Part shown: piece after piece, positions 50,822 to 59,879 of the stretch | How the letters are laid out: the number at the start of each line of letters is the position of its first letter | Numbering within the stretch: position 1 is the stretch's first letter | NCBI RefSeq assembly: GCF_036195325.1 | Contig: NZ_CP108101.1 | Location: 4,526,001-4,590,000 of the forward strand | Direction: 5' to 3' | DNA length: 64,000 nt | From: Streptomyces sp. NBC_00234 | GTDB lineage: Bacteria; Actinomycetota; Actinomycetes; Streptomycetales; Streptomycetaceae | Made by a program: the position numbers and the translations under genes | The notes under the pieces: model-generated | Seen by the model: the letters and a program-made list of their open reading frames with translations, nothing else | Databases searched by the model: none | Told to the model about the DNA's origin: nothing

Positions 50822-53800
50822 GTGGGCATGAATGCGACCGAGGGCGCCGATCCGTTCGGAACGGCACGGCTGCGGCGCGGGGTGCTCGATGCCTGGGGCG
50901 CCGGTCCCGCCCGGTTCCGGGAGGACGCCAACGCCGAGGAGGACCTCGCGCTCGGCGGCTACCGTGACCGCCTCGTCGTCGAGCTGGCCCAGAACGCCGC
51001 CGACGCCGCCGCCCGCGCGGGAGTACCCGGCCGTCTCCGTCTGACCCTGCACCCGGCGGCCACCGGCCCCGGCGCACAGGACACCCCCGCCGTCCTCGCC
51101 GCCGCCAACACCGGCGCCCCGCTCGACGCGACCGGCGTCGAGTCGCTGAGCACTCTGCGCGCCTCCGCGAAGCGGGAAGGGCACGAGTCCGCCGTGGGCC
51201 GCTTCGGCGTCGGGTTCGCCGCCGTCCTCGCCGTCAGCGACGAGCCCGCCGTCATCGGCCGGCACGGCGGCGTCCGCTGGTCCCTTCCCGAGGCCCGCGA
51301 ACTCGCCCGCCAGGCCGCCGTCGGCAGCCCCGGCCTCGGGGACGAACTCCGCCGCCGCGACGGCCACGTACCGCTGCTCCGGCTCCCGCTGCCCGCCGAG
51401 GGCACCGCCCCCGAGGGGTACGACACGGTCGTCGTCCTCCCGCTGCGCGACGGCGGCGCCGAGGACCTCGTCGTCCGGCTCCTCGCCGCGGTCGACGACG
51501 CCCTGCTCCTCACGCTCTCCGGGCTCGACGAGATCGTCATCGAAACCCCCGAGGGCGTAAGGGAGTTGCGCCGCTCCCAGCACGGCGCGTACACCCACGT
51601 CGACGACTCGGTGCACGGCCTCAACCGCTGGCGCACCGCGTCCGCCCACGGCCCCGTCGAGCCCGCCCTGCTCGCCGACCGGCCCGTCGAGGAACGGCTG
51701 CGCCCGCACTGGTCGGTCACCTGGGCCGTCCCCGTGGACGCGGAAGGGGCGCCGCGGACTCCCCGCACCGCCGCCGTCGTCCACGCCCCGACGCCCACCG
51801 ACGAACCCCTCGGCGTGCCCGCCCTGCTCATCGCCTCGCTGCCGCTCGACACGGCCCGCCGCCACCCCGCCCCCGGCCCGCTCACCGACTTCCTGGTGCA
51901 GCGCGCGGCCGACGCGTACGCGGAACTGCTCGCCCAGTGGCAGCCCGTGTCCACCGCCACGATCGGACTGGTCCCCGGCCCGCTGGGCCAGGGCGAACTG
52001 GACGGCGCACTGCGCGGCGCCATCCTGGAGCGGCTGCCCCGCATCGCGTTCCTGGAGCCCGCCGCGCCCCACGACCCGTCCGTCGAACCCGACCAGTGGG
52101 ACAGCTGGGAGGGCCCCGGCGAGGGCGGCCCCGGCCGGACCACCACCGCGCTGCGGCCCATCGAGGCCGAGGTCGTGGAGGGGGTCGGTGCCGAGACCGT
52201 GCAGGTCCTCGCCGAGGTGCTGCCCTGTCTGCTGCCCGCCGGACTGGAACGCCGCACCGAACTGCGCAGCCTCGGCGTCGCCCGGGTCCCGCTGACCGAG
52301 GCCATCGACCGTCTCGCCGGACTCGAACGGGATCCTGGCTGGTGGCGGCGGCTCTACGACAGCCTGGCCGGTATCGACCCCGACCGGCTCTCCGGGCTGC
52401 CCGTGCCGCTCGCCGGGGAGCCCGGCGCGTCGGCCCAGGAGGCCCCGCGCACCACCATCGGCCCCCGCCAGGTCCTCCTGCCCCTCCCGGACGCCCTCAC
52501 CGGGCCCGTCCTGGCCCGGCTGGCCCGCCTCGGCCTGAAGGTCGCCCACCCGGACGCCGCCCATCCGCTCCTGGAGAAGCTGGGCGCCCTGCCCGCGACG
52601 CCGCGTGCCGTCCTGACGACCCCGCAGGTGCGGGCCGCCGTCGCCGGTTCGCTGGACGCGGGGGAGGTGTGGGACGAGGACGCGCTGGACGGCGACGAAC
52701 TGGCCGAGACCGTCCTCACGCTCGTACGGGACGCGGAGCTCTCACCCGGCGACGAACCCTGGCTGGGGGCGCTCGCGCTCCCCGACGAGGACGGCGAGCC
52801 GGCGCCCGCCGGTGAACTCGTGCTGCCCGGCAGCCCGTTCGCCCAGATCATGCGGGAGGGCGAACTCGCCCTGTGCGACGAGGAACTGGCCGACCGCTGG
52901 GGCGAGCAGCCGCTCACCGCCTGCGGGGTGCTGGCCACGTTCGCGCTCGTACGGACCACCGACGTGGTCCTCGACCCGGACGAACTGGAGCCGCGCGACA
53001 GCGACTTCGCCGAACCGGACGACGCAGGGCTGCTCGACGCCGTGGACGTGTGGTGCGAGGACGTGCTCGACCAGCTGCCGGACACTCCGGTGCCGCCGGT
53101 CGCCACCGAACTCGTCGCCGTCCGCGACCTGGACCTCGTCGACGACGACGCCTGGCCGCAGGCCCTCGCCATGCTCGCCAGGCCCCCGCTGCGCGACGCG
53201 CTGACCCAGCCGGTGCGGGTGCTGCTCCCGGACGGTACGACCCAGTCGGTGCGCCCGTACACCGCCTGGTGGCTGCGCGACCACCCGGTGCTCGACGGCC
53301 GCCGGCCTGCGGGCCTGCGGGCGGCGGGCGGCGACCCGCGGCTGGACGGGCTCTACGACTCGGTCGACGCGAGCGGTTTCGACGACGCCCAGGTGCTGCG
53401 TGCGCTCGGGGTGCGGACGTCGGTCGACGCGCTCCTCGACGAACCGGGCGGCTCGGCCGAGCTGTTGGGGCGTCTGGCGGACGAGGACCGTCCCGTCGGA
53501 CCCGTACAGCTGCACGCGCTCTACACCGCCCTCGCCGAACTCGACCCGGACCAGGTCACGCTGCCGGAGGAGCTGCGGGCCGTCGTCGACGACGAGGTGC
53601 GGGTCGTCGACGCGGCGGACGCGGTGATCGCCGACGCACCCGACGTGCTGCCGCTCACCGGCGGGCTTCCGCTGCTGCCGGTGGCCCCGGTGCGCGCTGC
53701 CGAGCTCGCGGAACTGCTCCAGGTGCGGCGGCTCGGCGAGACGATCGAGGCCGAGGTGACGAGCGAGGGCGAGGAGCACCGCGTACCGGAATCGGTACGG

Positions 53801-54040
53801 ATCCTGCTCGGCGCCGGGACCCCGGACTCGTACATCGAGCACGGGGAACTGCGCGCGGGCGGCGTCGAGCTGGACTGGCGCCGCACCCCGGACGGAGTGG
53901 TGCACGCCGCCACGCTGGAGGGGGTCGCCGCAGGGCTGGCCTGGGCGGCGGGGCAGTGGCCGCGCCGCTTCGAAGTGGCCGCGCTGCTGGAGGACCCGTC
54001 CCGCACGGAGGAGCTGGCGCGGGACCGCTGGTTCGACTGA
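50822..54040 (+). CDS. Sacsin-like GHKL ATPase-domain protein
   Basis: The 1072-residue protein has an N-terminal GHKL-type ATP-binding fold (about 20-200): VVELAQNAADAAARAG supplies the N box Asn, NTGAPLDATGVESLSTLRAS the G1-like region, and AVGRFGVGFAAVLAV the glycine-rich lid. This resembles Hsp90 and the sacsin N-domain. The remaining 850 residues are acidic and repeat-like, without signal peptide or TM. The start is GTG at 50822, because GGAG lies 7 bp upstream. Similar giants occur beside DUF3027 in Streptomyces. A chaperone-like role is an inference only. Confidence 0.8.
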   Translation: MGMNATEGADPFGTARLRRGVLDAWGAGPARFREDANAEEDLALGGYRDRLVVELAQNAADAAARAGVPGRLRLTLHPAATGPGAQDTPAVLAAANTGAPLDATGVESLSTLRASAKREGHESAVGRFGVGFAAVLAVSDEPAVIGRHGGVRWSLPEARELARQAAVGSPGLGDELRRRDGHVPLLRLPLPAEGTAPEGYDTVVVLPLRDGGAEDLVVRLLAAVDDALLLTLSGLDEIVIETPEGVRELRRSQHGAYTHVDDSVHGLNRWRTASAHGPVEPALLADRPVEERLRPHWSVTWAVPVDAEGAPRTPRTAAVVHAPTPTDEPLGVPALLIASLPLDTARRHPAPGPLTDFLVQRAADAYAELLAQWQPVSTATIGLVPGPLGQGELDGALRGAILERLPRIAFLEPAAPHDPSVEPDQWDSWEGPGEGGPGRTTTALRPIEAEVVEGVGAETVQVLAEVLPCLLPAGLERRTELRSLGVARVPLTEAIDRLAGLERDPGWWRRLYDSLAGIDPDRLSGLPVPLAGEPGASAQEAPRTTIGPRQVLLPLPDALTGPVLARLARLGLKVAHPDAAHPLLEKLGALPATPRAVLTTPQVRAAVAGSLDAGEVWDEDALDGDELAETVLTLVRDAELSPGDEPWLGALALPDEDGEPAPAGELVLPGSPFAQIMREGELALCDEELADRWGEQPLTACGVLATFALVRTTDVVLDPDELEPRDSDFAEPDDAGLLDAVDVWCEDVLDQLPDTPVPPVATELVAVRDLDLVDDDAWPQALAMLARPPLRDALTQPVRVLLPDGTTQSVRPYTAWWLRDHPVLDGRRPAGLRAAGGDPRLDGLYDSVDASGFDDAQVLRALGVRTSVDALLDEPGGSAELLGRLADEDRPVGPVQLHALYTALAELDPDQVTLPEELRAVVDDEVRVVDAADAVIADAPDVLPLTGGLPLLPVAPVRAAELAELLQVRRLGETIEAEVTSEGEEHRVPESVRILLGAGTPDSYIEHGELRAGGVELDWRRTPDGVVHAATLEGVAAGLAWAAGQWPRRFEVAALLEDPSRTEELARDRWFD

Positions 54041-54190
54041 GAGCGTGTGATCTTCACGCCATATCCATCACTCGTACAACCTTTCGGTGCGGGGACTCGT
54101 CTGTTCTTTCGAGTCAGCAGACTCATAGACCACACGGGTCCCGCAGGGTGAGCCACATACCGCGGGTCCCCTTTCTCCACTGGGGAACAC
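54041..54190. promoter_or_regulatory. Leader/promoter region of secreted protein
   Basis: Two short stems are visible: GACTCG/CGAGTC near 54093-54114, and a direct CGGGTCCC duplication near 54136 and 54164. A GGGGA site lies before the ATG. The strong structure suggests a leader rather than a terminator only. Confidence 0.4.
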
Positions 54191-55048
54191 ATGCGTATTC
54201 GTGCCACCGTTGCCGCTGTCTCCGGCGCCTTGGCTCTGTCGGCCCTCGTCGTTCCGGCCGCGCAGGCCGATGACGGCCGCTCGTGGTCCAACGACCACCA
54301 CTTCTCCGTCTCGAAGCCGAGCGGCGCCGAGCGCTTCTCCGGTACGACCGCTGCCGCCGCGGAAGAGCTCCCGGTCTTCACCAAGGCTGTCGTGAACGGC
54401 GGCAAGCCCGTCGTCGTGGGTACGAAGTCGAAGCAGACGTACAGCCTCGCCATCACGGCGACCCACCCCTCCGGTGTGTCCGACATCTTCGGTTACGTCT
54501 GGACCGGTGCGAGCATCGACGACGAGTACAGCTACGGCATCAACCAGAACGAGGAGACCTCCTCCTGCACGGCGGTCAACGCGACCACCACCACCTGCAA
54601 GATGACGGTCACCTTCGACCCGGCCTATCTGATCAACTCGGACTCGGGCACGTGGAAGGTGGGCGCCGCCGCGCTCGCCAACGACGGGGAGATCGGCGAC
54701 AGCGAGTACATCTCGAAGACCTACCTCCAGCGCTTCTCGAAGCTGACGGCCAACGCGGGTCCCGAGCCCGTGGCGAAGGGCAAGGCCCTCACGGTCACCG
54801 GCGCCCTGACGCGCGCGAACTGGAACACCGGCACGTACATGGGCTACACCAACCAGCCCGTGAAGCTCCAGTTCCGCAAGGCCGGCACCTCGACGTACAC
54901 CACCGTCAAGACGGTCACGTCGAGCTCCACCGGCACGCTGAAGACCTCGGTCACGGCCTCGGCCGACGGCTACTGGCGCTACTCGTTCGCGGGTACGTCC
55001 ACCACCCCGGCCGTCTCGGCCGCCGGTGACTACGTCGACGTGCGCTAA
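54191..55048 (+). CDS. Secreted beta-rich protein (DUF5707-like)
   Basis: The 285-residue protein has a signal peptide (1-27, VVPAAQA cleavage). The mature protein is Thr/Ser-rich and beta-rich with two Ig-like stretches: an N-terminal module (TYSLAITATHPSGVSDIFGY, a disulphide pair in SSCTAVNATTTTCKM) and a C-terminal module (LTVTGALTRANWNTGTYMGY, PVKLQFRKAGTSTYTTVKTV) ending YVDVR. The end module looks like the bacterial Ig-like beta-sandwich of secreted Streptomyces proteins. No catalytic motif is seen. It is a single gene, convergent with the CtpE gene (6 bp gap). Confidence 0.7.
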   Translation: MRIRATVAAVSGALALSALVVPAAQADDGRSWSNDHHFSVSKPSGAERFSGTTAAAAEELPVFTKAVVNGGKPVVVGTKSKQTYSLAITATHPSGVSDIFGYVWTGASIDDEYSYGINQNEETSSCTAVNATTTTCKMTVTFDPAYLINSDSGTWKVGAAALANDGEIGDSEYISKTYLQRFSKLTANAGPEPVAKGKALTVTGALTRANWNTGTYMGYTNQPVKLQFRKAGTSTYTTVKTVTSSSTGTLKTSVTASADGYWRYSFAGTSTTPAVSAAGDYVDVR

Positions 55049-55054
55049 CCAGCG

Positions 55055-57517
55055 CTAAGCGGGGAAGCGGCGGCTGACCAGTCGCCAGGCGAACTCCAGG
55101 GCAGCCGCCGCAACCGCCGCGATCCCCACCGCCGTCCAGGGCATGGGAGCACCCACCAGCTTCAGGGCGAAGAAGTCCTGGAGCCACGGCACGACCAGCA
55201 CGATCAGGAACGCCAGCCCCATCGCGGCGACCAGGCAGACCCGCCAGAGGGTGTACGGGCGGGCGATGATCGCCAGGACCCACATCGAGACGAGGAACAG
55301 CGTGAGTGTGGCCGCGCTCGTCTCGGCGCTCAGGGCGCCCGTACCGGCGTAGTAGTGCCGCGCCACCAGGTAGGTGGCGAAGGTGGCCGCCGCCGCGATG
55401 ACGCCGGACGGAATCGCGTACCGCATCACCCGGCGTACGAAGTGCGGCCGGGCCCGCTCCTTGTTCGGGGCCAGGGCCAGGAAGAACGCGGGCACGCCGA
55501 TCGTGAGCGTCGACAGCAGTGTCAGGTGCCTGGGCAGGAACGGGTACTCCACCTGGAAGCAGACGACGAGCACCGCCAGCAGCACCGAGTAGACCGTCTT
55601 CGTGAGGAAGAGGGTGGCGACCCGGGTGATGTTGCCGATGACCCGGCGGCCCTCGGCCACGACGGACGGCAGCGTCGCGAAGCTGTTGTTCAGCAGCACG
55701 ATCTGGGCCACGGCGCGCGTCGCCTCCGAGCCCGAGCCCATCGAGACCCCGATGTCGGCGTCCTTGAGCGCGAGCACGTCGTTGACCCCGTCGCCCGTCA
55801 TCGCGACCGTGTGGCCGCGCGACTGGAGTGCCGCCACCATGTCCCGCTTCTGCTGCGGGGTGACCCGGCCGAAGACCGCGTTCTGCTCCATGGCCGAGGC
55901 CATCTCGTCGGGGTCGGTGGGCAGCCGGCGGGCGTCCAGGGTGTGCTCCGCGCCGGGCAGGCCGAGCTTCTGGGCGACGGCGCCGACCGAGACGGCGTTG
56001 TCGCCGGAGATGACCTTCACGGAGACGTTCTGGTCGGCGAAGTAGGCCAGGGTGTCCCCGGCGTCCGGCCGCAGCCGCTGCTCCAGCACGACGAGCGCGG
56101 CCGGTGCGGCGCCGTCGGCGACGTCCGGGGCGTCCAGCTCGCCGACCGCCCGCGCGAGGAGCAGCACCCGCAGGCCCTGCTCGTTGAGGTGCTCGATCTC
56201 GGCGAGCGCCGGGTCCCGGTCGGGCAGCAGCACGTCGGGGGCGCCGAGCAGCCAGGTCGAGGTCCGCCCGTCGCCCTCGGCGAAGGCGGCCCCGCTGTAC
56301 TTGCGCGCCGACGAGAACGGCAGCGTCGCGGTGCACTCCCATCCGCCGCCCTCGGGGTAGGCGTCGATGATGGCCTGGAGGCTGGCGTTGGGCCGGGGGT
56401 CGGAGGTGCCGAGCGCACCCAGCACCCGCTGGACGTACGCCTCCTCGGAACCGTTGAGCGGCCGGGTCTCCGTGACGTCCATGCCGCCCTCGGTGAGGGT
56501 GCCCGTCTTGTCCAGACAGACCACGTCGACGCGGGCGAGGCCCTCGATGGCGGGGAGTTCCTGCACGAGGCACTGTTTGCGGCCGAGGCGCACGACCCCG
56601 ATCGCGAAGGCGACGGAGGTGAGCAGGACGAGACCCTCGGGGATCATCGGGACGATGCCGCCGACGGTGCGGGCCACCGAATCCTTGACATTGTTGTCCT
56701 TGACGACGAGCTGGCTGATGATCAGGCCGATCGAGGTCGGCACCATCATCCAGGTCACGTACTTGAGGATCGTGGAGATGCCGCTGCGCAGCTCGGAGCG
56801 GACGAGGGTGAAGCGGGACGCCTCCTCGGCGAGCTGCGCCGCGTACGCCTCGCGGCCGACCTTCGTGGCGGTGAACGCGCCACCGCCCGCGACGACGAAG
56901 CTCCCCGACATCACCTGGTCGCCGGGCTGCTTGAGCACGGGGTCGGCCTCGCCGGTCAGCAGCGACTCGTCGATCTCCAGGCTGTCGGCCTCGGCGACGG
57001 CGCCGTCCACGACGACCTTGTCGCCGGGGCCCAGCTCGATGACGTCACCGAGGACGATCGAGGAGGTGGGGAGCTCGGCGGCGACCCCGTCGCGCCGCAC
57101 GGTCGGTTTCGCCTCGCCGATGACGGCGAGACCGTCGAGGGTCTTCTTGGCGCGCCATTCCTGGACGATGCCGATTCCGGTGTTGGCGATGATCACGAAG
57201 CCGAAGAGGCTGTCCTGGATCGGCGCGACGAACAGCATGATCACCCAGAGGACGCCGATGATCAGGTTGAAGCGGGTGAAGACGTTCGCGCGGACGATCT
57301 CGGTGACCGAGCGCGAGGAGCGCACCGGCACGTCGTTGACCTCGCCCCGCGCGATCCGTTCGGCGACCTCGGCCGTCGTGAGGCCCTCGGTGCGCCGGGC
57401 CGAGGCGGGTGGCCGCATCGGGTGTACGGGGTCGAGTTCCGAGCCGGCGTCGATCATGGCCGGCCGGGGATGTCCGGGGGTCTGTTCGCCGGAGGAGTCC
57501 AGTGCCCGCTGCGTCAT
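55055..57517 (-). CDS. CtpE-type Ca2+ P-type ATPase
   Basis: The 820-residue protein has an actuator loop ESLLTGEADPV, the M4 motif PMIPEGLVLL (PEGL, characteristic of the CtpE group), Asp336 in DKTGT, and a GDGVNDVLALKDAD hinge. Ten membrane segments fit. The sequence around NDVPVRSSRSVTEIVRANVF closely matches M. tuberculosis CtpE, a calcium importer. The ATG at 57515-57517 gives TQRALDSSGEQ as start; the open frame extends further but lacks a site. It is cotranscribed perhaps with DUF2530 upstream (59 bp gap). Confidence 0.92.
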   Translation of the reverse strand: MTQRALDSSGEQTPGHPRPAMIDAGSELDPVHPMRPPASARRTEGLTTAEVAERIARGEVNDVPVRSSRSVTEIVRANVFTRFNLIIGVLWVIMLFVAPIQDSLFGFVIIANTGIGIVQEWRAKKTLDGLAVIGEAKPTVRRDGVAAELPTSSIVLGDVIELGPGDKVVVDGAVAEADSLEIDESLLTGEADPVLKQPGDQVMSGSFVVAGGGAFTATKVGREAYAAQLAEEASRFTLVRSELRSGISTILKYVTWMMVPTSIGLIISQLVVKDNNVKDSVARTVGGIVPMIPEGLVLLTSVAFAIGVVRLGRKQCLVQELPAIEGLARVDVVCLDKTGTLTEGGMDVTETRPLNGSEEAYVQRVLGALGTSDPRPNASLQAIIDAYPEGGGWECTATLPFSSARKYSGAAFAEGDGRTSTWLLGAPDVLLPDRDPALAEIEHLNEQGLRVLLLARAVGELDAPDVADGAAPAALVVLEQRLRPDAGDTLAYFADQNVSVKVISGDNAVSVGAVAQKLGLPGAEHTLDARRLPTDPDEMASAMEQNAVFGRVTPQQKRDMVAALQSRGHTVAMTGDGVNDVLALKDADIGVSMGSGSEATRAVAQIVLLNNSFATLPSVVAEGRRVIGNITRVATLFLTKTVYSVLLAVLVVCFQVEYPFLPRHLTLLSTLTIGVPAFFLALAPNKERARPHFVRRVMRYAIPSGVIAAAATFATYLVARHYYAGTGALSAETSAATLTLFLVSMWVLAIIARPYTLWRVCLVAAMGLAFLIVLVVPWLQDFFALKLVGAPMPWTAVGIAAVAAAALEFAWRLVSRRFPA

Positions 57518-57576
57518 GGTTCCGACCGTAAGGGCGGAACGCCTCATTCACCCGCCGGGAGTGGTCCCGGTCACGC

Positions 57577-57849
57577 TCACTCGGCGGGGGTGTCCTGCGG
57601 CGGGGCGTCGGCTGCGCGCTTGAGGGCGGCCTCGCGTCCCCGTACGTACCAGATACCGATCAGGCCGAGGCCGGCACCGGCCAGCGGAGTCCAGACCCAC
57701 CAGGTGTGTCCGTGGTCGTCGAACCAGCCGTAGAAGGGGAGCTGCACGAGGAAGAGGACGAACCAGAGGATCGTGCCGCCCGTGATGGTGGCGACGACGG
57801 GGCCCTCCAGGGGCTCGGGCGCCTCGTGTTTCGGTGTCCACTTCTCCAT
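57577..57849 (-). CDS. DUF2530 membrane protein
   Basis: The 90-residue protein is predicted to have two membrane segments: ATITGGTILWFVLFLVQLPF and WWVWTPLAGAGLGLIGIWYV, joined by a loop with FYGWFDDHGHTW. That WFDDHGH loop is diagnostic of DUF2530. A charged C-terminal tail follows. Function is unknown. It lies upstream of the CtpE gene on the same strand and is divergent from the NCS2 permease. Confidence 0.87.
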   Translation of the reverse strand: MEKWTPKHEAPEPLEGPVVATITGGTILWFVLFLVQLPFYGWFDDHGHTWWVWTPLAGAGLGLIGIWYVRGREAALKRAADAPPQDTPAE

Positions 57850-58034
57850 GACCTCAGTGTATGGGGCCGCCGTACGGGGGCTGTCGGGCCGGTCGGCCCA
57901 AGGGTCTACGCGCGGAGATAGCGATCTTCGACTTATGTATTCATACTGAATCTGCTTCGGAGTGTCTCGATTTATTCGTCTGAACCTCCAAAGCTGACTG
58001 CTTTTCACCCCCCTACGCACGACTGAGGTCATAC
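57850..58034. promoter_or_regulatory. AT-rich divergent promoter region of NCS2 permease
   Basis: In a GC-rich genome, 57925-57990 is notably AT-rich (TTATGTATTCATACTGAATC). It lies between DUF2530 and the NCS2 gene and probably holds both promoters. I did not find a purine-riboswitch core, so control by a protein or guanidine/purine leader remains open. Confidence 0.45.
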
Positions 58035-59489
58035 ATGTCCCCCTCGGCCACCGCTCAGGTCGACTCCGAGCAGCCGCCGGCTCCCCAGCCGCACGGCGGA
58101 CTGGATCGCTTCTTCAAGATCTCCGAGCGGGGGTCGTCGGTTGCCCGCGAGGTCCGTGGTGGTTTCGCCACCTTCTTCGCGATGGCGTACATCATCGTGC
58201 TGAACCCGATCATCCTCGGCAGCGCCAAGGACATGTACGGGAACCAGCTCGACAACGGTCAGCTGGTCACCGCCACCGTGCTGACCGCCGCGTTCTCGAC
58301 GCTCCTGATGGGTGTCATCGGCAACGTGCCGATCGCGCTCGCCGCCGGTCTCGGCGTCAACACCGTCGTCGCCCTCCAGCTCGCCCCCCGGATGAGCTGG
58401 CCGGACGCCATGGGCATGGTCGTCCTCGCGGGCATCGTCGTGATGCTCCTGGTCGCGACCGGGCTGCGGGAACGCGTGATGAACGCGGTGCCGAAGTCGC
58501 TCCGCAAGGGCATCGCGATCGGTATCGGCCTCTTCATCATGCTGATCGGTCTGGTCGACTCGGGCTTCGTCTCCCGTATCCCGGACCTCGCGCACACCAC
58601 CGTGCCGCTCCAGCTCGGCAGCGACGGCCACCTCAACGGCTGGCCGGTCCTGGTCTTCGTCCTCGGCTCGCTGCTGACCCTTGCGCTCATCGTCCGCAAG
58701 GTGCCGGGCGCGATCCTCATCTCCATCGTCGCCATGACCGTCGTCGCGCTGGTCATCGACGCGGTCGCGGACCTGCCGGGCGAGGCGTGGGGGCTGACCG
58801 TGCCCGAGTGGCCGGGCAATCCGGTCGCCTCGCCCGACTTCGGGCTGATCGGCCAGGTCAGTCTGTTCGGCGGCTTCGAGAAGGTCGGCTACCTCACCGG
58901 CATCCTCTTCGTCTTCACCGTGCTGCTGTCCTGCTTCTTCGACGCGATGGGCACCATCCTCGGTGTCGGCGACGAGGCGAAGCTGATGGACAAGGACGGC
59001 AACTTCCCGGGCATCAACAAGGTGCTGTTCGTCGACGGCATCGCCGTCGCCGCGGGCGGTGCGAGCTCCTCCTCGGCGTCCACCTGCTTCGTGGAGTCCA
59101 CGGCGGGCGTCGGTGAAGGGGCCCGCACCGGACTGGCGAGCGTCGTGACCGGTCTGCTGTTCTCGGTGGCGCTGTTCCTGACGCCGCTGGCGACGATGGT
59201 TCCGTCCCAGGCGGCCACCCCCGCGCTGCTGGCGGTCGGCTTCCTGATCCTGGCGGGCTCGGTGCGGGACATCGACTGGAGCGACTACACGCTCGCGATC
59301 CCGGCGTTCCTCGCCATGATGATGATGCCGTTCACGTACTCGATCACCAACGGCATCGGTATCGGCTTCATCGCGTTCTGCGTGCTGCGGCTGGCGGCCG
59401 GACGGGGCCGCGAGGTCCCGGTCGCCATGTATGTGGTGTCGGCGGTCTTCGTCTTCTACTACGCGATGCCGGCGCTCGGACTCACGTAA
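58035..59489 (+). CDS. NCS2-family permease, AzgA-like (purine/xanthine/guanine type)
   Basis: The 484-residue protein has about 13 membrane segments. Landmarks are DRFFKISERGSSVAREVRGG, GLGVNTVVALQ, FDAMGTILGVGDEAKL and SSSASTCFVESTAGVGEGAR, the AzgA-like subgroup signature (ESTAGV). It imports hypoxanthine/adenine/guanine-type bases with protons. The ATG follows GAGG. It is a single-gene unit ending in a large palindrome. The exact base specificity cannot be read from the sequence. Confidence 0.9.
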   Translation: MSPSATAQVDSEQPPAPQPHGGLDRFFKISERGSSVAREVRGGFATFFAMAYIIVLNPIILGSAKDMYGNQLDNGQLVTATVLTAAFSTLLMGVIGNVPIALAAGLGVNTVVALQLAPRMSWPDAMGMVVLAGIVVMLLVATGLRERVMNAVPKSLRKGIAIGIGLFIMLIGLVDSGFVSRIPDLAHTTVPLQLGSDGHLNGWPVLVFVLGSLLTLALIVRKVPGAILISIVAMTVVALVIDAVADLPGEAWGLTVPEWPGNPVASPDFGLIGQVSLFGGFEKVGYLTGILFVFTVLLSCFFDAMGTILGVGDEAKLMDKDGNFPGINKVLFVDGIAVAAGGASSSSASTCFVESTAGVGEGARTGLASVVTGLLFSVALFLTPLATMVPSQAATPALLAVGFLILAGSVRDIDWSDYTLAIPAFLAMMMMPFTYSITNGIGIGFIAFCVLRLAAGRGREVPVAMYVVSAVFVFYYAMPALGLT

Positions 59490-59511
59490 CCGGCCTCATC
59501 CTGCTTCACCC

Positions 59512-59578
59512 CTACGGGGCGGATCTCCGCTACGTGACCCGGTCTGCCGGGTCCGCGTGGCGAGGATCCGCCCCGTAG
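59512..59578. terminator. Extended palindrome between NCS2 permease and RHH gene
   Basis: Outer arms CTACGGGGCGGATC (59512-59525) and GATCCGCCCCGTAG (59565-59578) are perfect. An inner GACCCG/CGGGTC stem sits in the middle. It overlaps the last codons of the small RHH gene on the minus strand and ends both transcripts. Confidence 0.82.
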
Positions 59579-59745
59579 AACTTTTCCGTCTCGTCGACGG
59601 CCGCCTTGAAGCGTTCGTCGAAATCGTCGCGGACGAGCGTCCGGACCACGTAGTCCTGGACGCTCATTCCCCGTCTGGCGGCGTGCTGCCGGAGCCGGTC
59701 GAGCAGCTCACCGTCTATCCGCAGGCTGAGCACTGTCGATCCCAT
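59530..59745 (-). CDS. Small ribbon-helix-helix protein
   Basis: The 71-residue protein has an N-terminal RHH unit: TVLSLRIDGELLDRLRQHAA (strand and helix 1), then RGMSVQDYVVRTLVRDDFD (helix 2), and a 30-residue charged tail. It is the size of CopG/ParD-like regulators. No toxin partner is adjacent. The 3' end lies within the terminator palindrome. The upstream region is shared with the divergent MarR gene (134 bp). An ATG start with a GGAA-type site fits. Confidence 0.78.
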   Translation of the reverse strand: MGSTVLSLRIDGELLDRLRQHAARRGMSVQDYVVRTLVRDDFDERFKAAVDETEKFYGADPRHADPADRVT

Positions 59746-59857
59746 GGGAAGCAGGGTTACGGCCCCGAGGGCCCCTTCGCGTTACTTTCCGGATTCGGCT
59801 CACTCGTTTGGGTGATCAGTTTCTTGTTTGCGTACGGCCAAGTGGTCTTTAGAGTAG

Positions 59858-59869
59858 GTAATGAGTTAC
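59858..59869. promoter_or_regulatory. Candidate MarR operator
   Basis: GTAATGAGTTAC has perfect 4 bp arms around TGAG and lies 11 bp before the MarR start. It fits autoregulation, although the arms are short. Confidence 0.45.
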
Positions 59870-59879
59870 GCTAACGAAC

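Noticed and set aside
47693..52564. 1,600-codon minus-strand open frame running through the MFS gene into DUF3027 and the GHKL gene
   Set aside because: Only the first 486 residues (up to the GTG at 49153) are a real transporter. Beyond that it is antisense to DUF3027 and the GHKL protein.
57850..58034. Purine riboswitch before the NCS2 permease
   Set aside because: I could not find the conserved three-way junction core. The region is AT-rich but shows no matching stems.
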